NCBI GenBank assembly: GCA_021779005.1
Contig: JAJYBN010000084.1
Coordinates: forward strand, 1-5,785
Length of the DNA stretch: 5,785 nt
Source of the DNA: Pseudomonadota bacterium
Lineage (GTDB): Bacteria > Pseudomonadota > Gammaproteobacteria > Natronospirales > REEB76
Direction of reading: 5' to 3'
Within the stretch, counting starts at the first letter, position 1. Every line of letters starts with the position of its first letter. The translations under genes were made by a program, and so were the position numbers. This document shows positions 1-5,785 of the stretch, piece by piece. The notes beneath the pieces are model-generated. The model was given only the letters and a program-made list of their open reading frames with translations. It ran no database searches and had not been told where the DNA came from.

Positions 1-1
1 G

Positions 2-535
2 ACCGAGCGTCACCTGATCGCTGAGCGGGAGGCCACGGTCGTGCTGTGCCCCATCACCGAGGCTTACTTGGGCGATGGATTGTTTGCGGCGGAAGACTAT
101 ATGGATGCCGGCGGCCGTATCGCCATTGGCTCCGACAGCAATTGCCGCATCGATGCAATCGAGGAATTACGCTGGCTGGAATATGGTCAACGCCTGCGCA
201 AGCAGCAGCGCGCCCGGTTCGCGGATGCCGCGGGCCTGGGCGCGACCCTGTGGCAGCGGGCCTGCGATGGTGGTGCGGCCGCTTTGGCGGAACCGGTGGG
301 TGCGATCGCCGTGGGCAGGCGCGCCGACCTGGTGGTACTGGATGAGCACACCGACCCTTGGCGCGGCCACACCATCAACACCTTGCTGGATGCGCTGCTC
401 ATCGGTGGCAGCCGCCATGATATCGCGGCGGTCTATGTGGGAGGCAAACGCCTGGTGGATCACGGTGAGGCAAGCGGCGTGCAAAACAGCGCCCGGGAAT
501 TTGAGCAGGTGGTTGCGCGTCTCAACGAGCAATGA
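2..535 (+). CDS. hutF: Formimidoylglutamate deiminase HutF, C-terminal part (5' end outside window)
   Basis: HutF hydrolyses N-formimidoyl-L-glutamate to N-formyl-L-glutamate and ammonia in the cytoplasm, the fourth step of the five-step histidine degradation route. The reading frame is open from base 2, so this is a 3' fragment of 177 residues, roughly 40% of a family that is usually about 450 residues. Visible signatures are CPITEAYLGDGLF (visible residues 16-28) and AIGSDSN (41-47). The Asp of GSDSN (codon 134-136) is the expected metal-ligand aspartate of the amidohydrolase fold. ELRWLEYGQRLR follows, and near the C-terminus a GRRADLVVLD stretch is typical of the beta-sandwich of amidohydrolases. 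The N-terminal HxH metal site lies outside the window. The stop codon overlaps the hutG start, which supports a hut operon. A generic amidohydrolase (guanine or chlorohydrolase type) is the alternative, but the hutG neighbour and the motifs favour HutF. Confidence 0.92.
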   Translation, partial: TERHLIAEREATVVLCPITEAYLGDGLFAAEDYMDAGGRIAIGSDSNCRIDAIEELRWLEYGQRLRKQQRARFADAAGLGATLWQRACDGGAAALAEPVGAIAVGRRADLVVLDEHTDPWRGHTINTLLDALLIGGSRHDIAAVYVGGKRLVDHGEASGVQNSAREFEQVVARLNEQ

Positions 536-1353
536 CGATGCCGATCAAACCCTATGAAGTGCGTACGCCAGTGGCACCTGAGGTGCCATTGCTGGTGAGC
601 ATCCCACATACCGGCACCCACGTGCCGGATGTCATTGCAGCGGAATTTGCCTCCGATCATATCCGCAGCTTGCCCATGACCGATTGGCATCTGCATCATC
701 TCTATGATTTTCTGCCGGCACTCGGCGCCACCACCATCTTTGCGACCTATAGCCGCTTCGTGGCGGATCTGAACCGTCCACCGGATGATGCGCCGTTGTA
801 TCCGGGCCGCTTCGAGACCGGGTTTGTGGCACTCAAGACCTTCTGGGGTGAACAGATCTACCGCACCCCGCCTTCAAAGGATGAGATTGCGCGGCGTCAG
901 GCGCTGGTGCATGCACCGTATCATGCCAAGCTGCTGGAGCTCATCGAGGCCAAGATCAGGCAGTTTGGCCGGGTGGTACTGATCGATGCTCACAGCGTCG
1001 CGTCACGCGCCAACCTGCTGCACGGCGAACTCAAGGGCCAGATCTACCTCGGCGACCGTGATGGGCTGTCTTGCGCGACCTGGCTGGTGGATACTGTGGA
1101 ACGCGGATTTCAGAAAGCCGGGTACACGGTAACGCGCAACGATCCATACAAAGGCGGCTATATCACCGTGCATTACGGCAAGATGGAGCAGGTCGAGGCA
1201 TTGCAGATCGAGATGTGCGAGCGTGTGTATATGGATGAGAATGATGCGGCGGGGGCCTTGCGCCATGCAAATTTCAGCAGGGCGAAAGATCAGCTGCGTG
1301 CCGTTTTTGAAAGCGTATGCACGGAGACGCAGCGACAGCTGTCGAAACGGTAA
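532..1353 (+). CDS. hutG: N-formylglutamate deformylase (N-formylglutamate amidohydrolase) HutG
   Basis: HutG hydrolyses N-formyl-L-glutamate to L-glutamate and formate, the last step of the HutF-dependent histidine degradation route. The protein is 273 residues, the usual size for the FGase family. Conserved blocks in order are SIPHTGTHVP (residues 23-32), TDWHLHHLYDF (50-60), SRFVADLNRP (74-83), VLIDAHSV (149-156) and DPYKGGYITVHYG (204-216). The His and Asp residues in these blocks (H26, D51, H53, D152, H154, H214) are candidate metal or catalytic residues; I infer that from conservation, not from a structure. The start at 532 forms an ATGA overlap with the hutF stop, so translation is probably coupled. 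An ATG two codons later (538) is an equally possible start, since no strong Shine-Dalgarno sequence is seen. The gene is intact. Confidence 0.94.
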   Translation: MTMPIKPYEVRTPVAPEVPLLVSIPHTGTHVPDVIAAEFASDHIRSLPMTDWHLHHLYDFLPALGATTIFATYSRFVADLNRPPDDAPLYPGRFETGFVALKTFWGEQIYRTPPSKDEIARRQALVHAPYHAKLLELIEAKIRQFGRVVLIDAHSVASRANLLHGELKGQIYLGDRDGLSCATWLVDTVERGFQKAGYTVTRNDPYKGGYITVHYGKMEQVEALQIEMCERVYMDENDAAGALRHANFSRAKDQLRAVFESVCTETQRQLSKR

Positions 1354-1406
1354 CGTCGGATTGAAATCTCCACATAAGTCCCCATTGTTGGTTTGCGCGC
1401 GTACCC

Positions 1407-1412
1407 AGGAGG
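1407..1412 (+). promoter_or_regulatory. Ribosome binding site AGGAGG of the pirin gene
   Basis: A perfect AGGAGG lies 10 bases before the ATG at 1423. It decides the start: an in-frame TTG at 1393 lies upstream of this site and would translate through it, so the ATG at 1423 is preferred. Confidence 0.85.
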
Positions 1413-1422
1413 CGCATTCTCC

Positions 1423-2280
1423 ATGACCAGTCAGTCACGCACAGTCACGCAAGTCATCGAGCCTCAGCGGGTTTCCGACGGCGCGGGGGTCAAGCTCAAA
1501 CGCAGCATCGCCACCGCGACCTTGGATTACCTGGACCCGTTTCTGCTGTTCGATCATTTCGGTTCTGATGATCCGGACGACTACATCGCCGGTTTTCCCA
1601 TGCACCCGCACCGCGGCATCGAGACCGTGACCTATATGCACTCCGGCGTAGTGGAGCATAAGGATTCCCTCGGCCACGCGGGCAGTATCGAGTCCGGCGA
1701 TGTGCAGTGGATGACAGCCGGCCATGGCATCCTGCACGAGGAAATGCCACAGTTGCGCGGCGGTCACCTGTCCGGCTTCCAGCTGTGGGTGAACCTGCCG
1801 GCGCGCCTCAAATTGACCAAACCCCGTTATCAGGAAGTCGCCGCCAGGCAGATACCCGAAATCCAGCGCACCAATGGTGTGCGCATCCGCATCATCGCCG
1901 GTAGCGTGGATGGCGTCACAGGCGCGGTCAGGGAGATCGCCGCCGATCCCACCTATCTGGATATATCCGTGCCGGCAGATGCCGTGTTCAGCCAGGCGAT
2001 CCCGCGTGGGCATACGGCTTTCGCCTATGTCTATGGCGGCGAGGGGCAATTTGGCGTTAACGCGGCAGCCGCCGGCACGCCTGTCCGCGGCCAGAAACTC
2101 GTGGTGTTTTCCGATGGTGATACGGTGGAGATCAAGGCTCTACAGGCGGGCGTCAGGTTCCTGCTGGTATCCGGCAAGCCGCTGGGCGAACCGGTAGTCC
2201 GCTACGGACCGTTCGTGATGAACACGCGTGAGGAAATCCAGCAGGCGCTGGAAGATCTGCGCAATGGGACCTTCGTATAA
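1423..2280 (+). CDS. Pirin family protein (bicupin)
   Basis: This is a 285-residue two-cupin protein of the pirin family. Bacterial members are metal-binding proteins; some have quercetin 2,3-dioxygenase activity and others bind metabolic enzymes, so the substrate here is unknown. The N-terminal cupin carries the pirin metal site: HPHRG gives His61 and His63, and the ILHEE block gives His105 and Glu107, matching the His/His/His/Glu set of human pirin. The sequence between them (ETVTYMHSG, then the GDVQWMTAG block) is typical of the family. The C-terminal domain ends with the characteristic GKPLGEPVVRYGPFVMNT block followed by REEIQQALEDLRNG. The start is set by the AGGAGG at 1407-1412. It follows hutG by 69 bases on the same strand, so it may be read through from the hut transcript, but it has no known role in histidine use. 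It converges with the methyltransferase-like genes downstream. Confidence 0.93.
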   Translation: MTSQSRTVTQVIEPQRVSDGAGVKLKRSIATATLDYLDPFLLFDHFGSDDPDDYIAGFPMHPHRGIETVTYMHSGVVEHKDSLGHAGSIESGDVQWMTAGHGILHEEMPQLRGGHLSGFQLWVNLPARLKLTKPRYQEVAARQIPEIQRTNGVRIRIIAGSVDGVTGAVREIAADPTYLDISVPADAVFSQAIPRGHTAFAYVYGGEGQFGVNAAAAGTPVRGQKLVVFSDGDTVEIKALQAGVRFLLVSGKPLGEPVVRYGPFVMNTREEIQQALEDLRNGTFV

Positions 2281-2296
2281 AACTTCAACGAAGGTC
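2268..2296. terminator. Perfect 9-bp inverted repeat over the pirin stop codon; possible terminator or RNA hairpin
   Basis: GACCTTCGT (2268-2276) and ACGAAGGTC (2288-2296) are perfect reverse complements around an 11-base A/T-rich loop that holds most of the TAA stop codon (2278-2280). It lies in the convergent gap between the pirin gene and the minus-strand pair, where a terminator is expected. No T run follows the stem on either strand, so it is not a classical intrinsic terminator. It could instead be a 3'-end stabilising hairpin or act with Rho. Confidence 0.4.
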
Positions 2297-2340
2297 GATT
2301 GAAACGGGTGGTACGGACACATGCGGCCCGTGACCTGGCA

Positions 2341-2360
2341 AAGGCCTGTATTCAGGGCTT
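2341..2360 (-). terminator. Imperfect hairpin over the stop codon of the second methyltransferase-like gene
   Basis: AAGGCCTG (2341-2348) and CAGGGCTT (2353-2360) pair with one G/G mismatch around a TATT loop. On the minus strand this GC-rich stem covers the TGA stop (2352-2354) and is followed by only a very short T stretch. It is a weak candidate for ending the minus-strand transcript. Confidence 0.25.
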
Positions 2361-3173
2361 CACGAATTTGAGTGTCATGCGATCGCTCTCGCCGATGGCT
2401 TGGTACTTCGCATGATGTTTGTCACCCTCGGCGTAGGTGGGGGGTAAGGTCCAGACGCCGCGTGGATAGTCCCTGGTGTCCCTGGGGTTGGCGTTGATCC
2501 CGGATTGCCCCACGAGCCTGAAGCCGACTTTCTCGACTTCCTCGATCACGTAATCCTCCGGCATGTAGCCGGTCTTGAATACCTGGCCCACACGCTTGCC
2601 GGGCGCGGCGCGGTGCTCCACCACGCCCAATACGCCACCGTGTTTCAGCACCTTGAAGGCCGCCTGGAACACGTTACCTAACTGGCTGCGGGCCTGCCAG
2701 TTATGCAGGTTGCGGAAGGTAAGCACCATGTCAGCGGAACCGTCGGGTCCGAGATCCAGCATGGCGGGCGGCGAGAAGTCCACCACCTTCACCTTGCCAT
2801 AGACTTCTGGATCCGCTTTGAGCTTGGCCAGATATTTCACGGTGCCATCGGATTCGGAGTCGCCCTTGGCGGGCACTGCCGCATCGATCAGTTGGCCGTG
2901 GTCTCCGAGCAGCGGCGCCAGGATCTCCGTGTACCAGCCACCGCCTGGCCAGAGTTGTACCACGGTCATATGGGGTGTGAGGCCGAAGAACTCCAGCGTC
3001 TGTTTAGGATGGCGGTACTGGTCGCGGGCAACATTGGCGGGATCGCGCCAGGTACCCCGCAGCACCTGGTCAAGCGAGACAGCAATGCCGCTGGCATCCG
3101 CCGTGGCCTGCGGGGTGGCCAGGATCGGTGCGGACAGCAGCAATGCAGAACTTAACAGCAGTAGCTTGAACAT
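2352..3173 (-). CDS. Exported class I methyltransferase-like protein, second gene of tandem pair (COG4798-like)
   Basis: This 273-residue protein has a predicted Sec signal peptide (Lys3, a Leu-rich core at residues 4-15, likely cleavage after Ala19), then a Rossmann-type SAM methyltransferase-like domain. Visible blocks are ARDQYRHP (49-56), TLEFFG (59-64), motif I VVQLWPGGGWYTEIL (71-85), SADMVLTFRN (146-155), LKHGGVLGVVEHR (176-188), MPEDYVI, and the C-terminal AIGESDRMTLKFVKP. Motif I is glycine-rich, but the acidic residue usual at the end of strand 1 is Gln73 (codon 2955-2957), whereas its neighbour has Glu. The substrate is unknown; I recognise the family as predicted methyltransferases without a firm function. 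The ATG at 3173 is preceded by AAGGTGA, 9 bases after the stop of the upstream paralogue, so the two are almost certainly co-transcribed. No lipobox is seen. Confidence 0.85.
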   Translation of the reverse strand: MFKLLLLSSALLLSAPILATPQATADASGIAVSLDQVLRGTWRDPANVARDQYRHPKQTLEFFGLTPHMTVVQLWPGGGWYTEILAPLLGDHGQLIDAAVPAKGDSESDGTVKYLAKLKADPEVYGKVKVVDFSPPAMLDLGPDGSADMVLTFRNLHNWQARSQLGNVFQAAFKVLKHGGVLGVVEHRAAPGKRVGQVFKTGYMPEDYVIEEVEKVGFRLVGQSGINANPRDTRDYPRGVWTLPPTYAEGDKHHAKYQAIGESDRMTLKFVKP

Positions 3174-3177
3174 GCGG

Positions 3178-3184
3178 TCACCTT
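3178..3184 (-). promoter_or_regulatory. Ribosome binding site AAGGTGA of the second methyltransferase-like gene
   Basis: On the minus strand AAGGTGA lies four bases before the ATG at 3173 and overlaps the TAA stop of the upstream paralogue (3183-3185). The overlap suggests translational coupling within a two-gene operon. Confidence 0.65.
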
Positions 3185-4031
3185 ATTGCCTGGGTTTCAC
3201 GAACTTCAGGGTCATGCGGTCGGATTCACCGATGGCTCGCATCTGTGCATGCTCGCTGTCGGCCCCTGACAAGTCCGGTGGCAGACGGTGCACGTTGATG
3301 TCTTCGGGGTCCTTGGGGTTGGCGTTGATTTCAGAGACGCCCGCCAGACGGAACCCGGTGCTCAGTCCCAGTTCGATCACGTAATCTTCCGGCAGCCGGT
3401 GCAGTGCCATGGAACTCTCGGCAGCCTCAGCGAAGGGTTTGGCACGATGTTCCACAATGCCGAACACGCCACCCGGCTTGAGTACCGCGTATGCGGATTT
3501 GAATACCGCGGCCAGAGTCTCGGGACTGTCGTTCATCCAGTCATGGGCGTTGCGGAAGGTGAGCACCATGTCGGCGGAATCATCCGGCCCCAGATTGACC
3601 TGTTGGGGCGGTGCGAACGGGATGATCTTCTCAATATGGCCATATACTGCCGGATCGGCCTTGAGTTTAGCCTCAAATGCCGTAGCCATATTGCGCATGA
3701 ATTTGCTGCTGCTGTTCATGGGCGCGGAGGCTTCGATGAGGTGCCCGCGGTCATACAGGAAAGGCGCCAGGATCTCCGTGTACCAGCCGCCGCCGGGCGA
3801 GAGTTCGATCACCGTCATGTCCGGACGGATACCGAAGAATTCCAGGGTTTCCAGCGGATGGCGGTATTGATCGCGTGCCTTATGGTCCGCTGTACGCCAA
3901 CTGCCATTCACGGCTTCCTTGAGGAGCGTGGTGGTGTTGCCGGACGCCGGGATAGGGCCTGCGTGTACACCGGATGCGATCAGCAACGCACCGGCTGATA
4001 AGGCAAAAAAACTGCAGAATCTATGCAACAT
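3183..4031 (-). CDS. Exported class I methyltransferase-like protein, first gene of tandem pair (COG4798-like)
   Basis: This 282-residue protein is a paralogue of the gene that follows it on the minus strand. It has a clear signal peptide: His3/Arg4, a hydrophobic core at about 5-20, and cleavage most likely after V-H-A (residue 24), predicting export to the periplasm. The Rossmann methyltransferase-like domain shows ARDQYRHP (52-59), TLEFFG (62-67), motif I VIELSPGGGWYTEIL (74-88) with the acidic Glu76 kept, SADMVLTFRN (152-161), LKPGGVFGIVEHR (184-196), LPEDYVIE and the C-terminal AIGESDRMTLKFVKP. In the core block, 38 of 53 aligned residues (52-104) match the paralogue by hand count. Compared with it, this copy has a longer insert after strand 2 (about 105-118). 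AGGAGG 8 bases upstream fixes the start. The acceptor substrate is unknown, and a non-catalytic SAM-fold role cannot be excluded. Confidence 0.87.
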   Translation of the reverse strand: MLHRFCSFFALSAGALLIASGVHAGPIPASGNTTTLLKEAVNGSWRTADHKARDQYRHPLETLEFFGIRPDMTVIELSPGGGWYTEILAPFLYDRGHLIEASAPMNSSSKFMRNMATAFEAKLKADPAVYGHIEKIIPFAPPQQVNLGPDDSADMVLTFRNAHDWMNDSPETLAAVFKSAYAVLKPGGVFGIVEHRAKPFAEAAESSMALHRLPEDYVIELGLSTGFRLAGVSEINANPKDPEDINVHRLPPDLSGADSEHAQMRAIGESDRMTLKFVKPRQ

Positions 4032-4039
4032 GGCTCGAT

Positions 4040-4045
4040 CCTCCT
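4040..4045 (-). promoter_or_regulatory. Ribosome binding site AGGAGG of the first methyltransferase-like gene
   Basis: On the minus strand a perfect AGGAGG (read as CCTCCT on the plus strand) lies 8 bases before the ATG at 4031, an ideal spacing that confirms this start and the signal peptide. Confidence 0.85.
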
Positions 4046-4052
4046 GATGAAT

Positions 4053-4068
4053 GCGTTAACTATAACGC
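4053..4068. promoter_or_regulatory. 16-base dyad overlapping a candidate -10 box (possible operator)
   Basis: GCGTTA (4053-4058) and TAACGC (4063-4068) form a perfect 6-bp inverted repeat with a 4-base spacer. On the minus strand TATAGT (4064-4059, 5 of 6 to the sigma-70 -10 consensus) sits inside it, just upstream of the leader of the first methyltransferase-like gene. No good -35 box is found at the matching distance. A repressor site over the promoter is the simplest reading, but a 6-bp dyad can arise by chance. Confidence 0.35.
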
Positions 4069-4111
4069 TGATACTCGGATTATGGCGCTGGATATGGTAA
4101 AAAGTGCGCCT

Positions 4112-4140
4112 TTGTCGCCACCCGACATGGCCATTATGTT
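4112..4140 (+). promoter_or_regulatory. Candidate sigma-70 promoter for the flavoprotein reductase
   Basis: TTGTCG (4112-4117) and TATGTT (4135-4140) are each 4 of 6 to the sigma-70 consensus, with an ideal 17-base spacer. They would start transcription about 15 bases before the ATG at 4162. The match is modest, but the location in the divergent intergenic gap is right. The rest of the 130-base gap (4032-4161) holds no small gene that I can support. Confidence 0.35.
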
Positions 4141-4161
4141 CTTATTTCCCGGTTAACGAGC

Positions 4162-4896
4162 ATGAGCCACGAACGCTTCACCTTTGTCCTGCAGTCGAGC
4201 CTGATGGCCACACCACGCGTACGCCAGCTGAATTTCCGGCGCGAGGATGGCACACCGTTCAGCTCTGCGCCCGGGCAGTTCATCACGTTGCACTTGCCGT
4301 GGCAGGACATGGAGCTGCGCCGCAGTTACAGCGTGGCTACCATCCCCGGGAGTGTAGACGATGTGCAGATCGCGGTTACCCATGTGGAAGGCGGGCGCGC
4401 CACGAAACTTCTGTTTGACATGACGCCCGGTGCACGCGTCGAGGCCACTGGTCCTTTTGGGCGTTTCATGTTGCGCGATGATCCACCCGGGCGCTACTTG
4501 CTGGTGGCCACCGGTACCGGCATCTCGCCCTATCGTGCCATGCTGCCGCAGTTGCGTGCGCGTCTCGATGGCAAGCAGCATACAGCTGCACTTTTGCTGG
4601 GTGTACGCGGTCCGGATGAACTGCTGTTCGGAGAAGACTTTGTCAGCTTCGCGCGCGAGAATCCCGCATTCGAATTCATCGCCAGTTATAGCCGGCGCAT
4701 GCCGGAGCCGCCCGTGGCGCATGCCCGCAAGGGATATGTGCAAGACCACCTCATGGAACTCAAGCCCGATCCTACGCGCGATATCGTCTATCTATGCGGC
4801 AACCCGGACATGATCGATACCGCGGTCGAACGCCTTAAAGCCATCGGCTTCGACAACCATAACCTGCGGCGCGAGAAATACGTTTCCTCCAACTGA
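4162..4896 (+). CDS. Ferredoxin--NAD(P)+ reductase-type FAD oxidoreductase
   Basis: This cytoplasmic flavoprotein of 244 residues has the plant-type ferredoxin reductase fold, which moves electrons between NAD(P)H and a one-electron carrier such as ferredoxin or flavodoxin. The N-terminal FAD barrel has APGQF (36-40), the FAD-binding R54-S55-Y56-S57 motif and GPFGRF (96-101). The nucleotide-binding domain has VATGTGISPYRAML (114-127), GVRGPDELLF (146-155), the YSRR stretch (175-178) and YLCGNPDMID (209-218). The C-terminus is RREKYVSSN, with Tyr240 four residues before the end; the aromatic is not terminal as in many relatives. There is no cysteine cluster for a 2Fe-2S domain, so a separate partner is needed, and none is encoded here. 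Length matches bacterial Fpr proteins (about 250). The preference for NADPH over NADH is not certain. The ribosome binding site is weak (a GAG just before the ATG). It is transcribed away from the methyltransferase-like pair. Confidence 0.87.
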   Translation: MSHERFTFVLQSSLMATPRVRQLNFRREDGTPFSSAPGQFITLHLPWQDMELRRSYSVATIPGSVDDVQIAVTHVEGGRATKLLFDMTPGARVEATGPFGRFMLRDDPPGRYLLVATGTGISPYRAMLPQLRARLDGKQHTAALLLGVRGPDELLFGEDFVSFARENPAFEFIASYSRRMPEPPVAHARKGYVQDHLMELKPDPTRDIVYLCGNPDMIDTAVERLKAIGFDNHNLRREKYVSSN

Positions 4897-4951
4897 CCGC
4901 GAGCGCGCCTGCATCACTACGGTCAATCTGTCCCGCTGCGACAACTACTTG

Positions 4952-5785
<834 letters not shown>

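Noticed and set aside
1361..1389. TTGAAA (1361-1366) as a -35 box for a separate pirin promoter
   Set aside because: The -35 match is good, but no acceptable -10 hexamer lies 16-18 bases downstream; ATTGTT and CATTGT match at only two or three positions.
1393..1422. An upstream TTG start adding 10 residues to the pirin protein
   Set aside because: The AGGAGG at 1407-1412 lies inside that extension and is correctly placed for the ATG at 1423.
1435..2049. A 204-codon open frame on the minus strand opposite the pirin gene
   Set aside because: It is antisense to clear pirin motifs, has no recognisable domain, and is explained by codon bias of the plus-strand gene.
3288..3998. A 236-codon open frame on the plus strand opposite the first methyltransferase-like gene
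   Set aside because: It lies wholly antisense to a gene with a signal peptide, ideal ribosome binding site and family motifs. Its translation shows no recognisable domain and fits a GC-rich antisense shadow.
4153..4749. A 198-codon open frame on the minus strand opposite the reductase gene
   Set aside because: It is a shadow of a gene with complete FAD and NAD(P) motifs, with no family resemblance of its own.

Overview
This 5.8 kb window is GC-rich bacterial chromosome that is almost fully coding. The protein families (HutF/HutG-type histidine degradation, a very EttA-like ABC-F protein, a pirin, exported methyltransferase-like proteins) point to Pseudomonadota, most likely Gammaproteobacteria. 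A genus cannot be named from the sequence. There is no sign of phage, insertion sequences, CRISPR, tRNA or rRNA, and no gene-free stretch over 300 bases.

Layout. (1) Positions 2-1353, plus strand: the 3' end of hutF (formimidoylglutamate deiminase, cut by the left edge) overlaps hutG (N-formylglutamate deformylase) by 4 bases. Together they carry out the last two steps of the five-step histidine degradation route: formimidoylglutamate to N-formylglutamate plus ammonia, then to glutamate plus formate. (2) Positions 1423-2280, plus strand: a pirin-family cupin protein with its own strong ribosome binding site, 69 bases downstream of hutG. (3) Positions 2352-4031, minus strand: two tandem paralogous proteins, both with N-terminal signal peptides followed by a class I methyltransferase-like domain. 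They are 9 bases apart and probably one transcript, with the 282-residue gene first and the 273-residue gene second. (4) Positions 4032-4161: a 130-base divergent intergenic region with candidate promoters and a 16-base dyad. (5) Positions 4162-4896, plus strand: a stand-alone FAD/NAD(P)H ferredoxin-reductase-type flavoprotein. (6) Positions 4952-5785, minus strand: the C-terminal half of the translation factor EttA, running off the right edge.

Most of the window is ordinary metabolism and housekeeping. The least understood part is the tandem pair of exported methyltransferase-like genes. They share a 26-base identical nucleotide tract over the glycine-rich loop, differ at the motif I acidic position (Glu in one, Gln in the other), and, if really exported, would sit where S-adenosylmethionine is not expected. 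I see no clear evidence of a wholly new multi-gene system; the pair and its control region are the best place to look.
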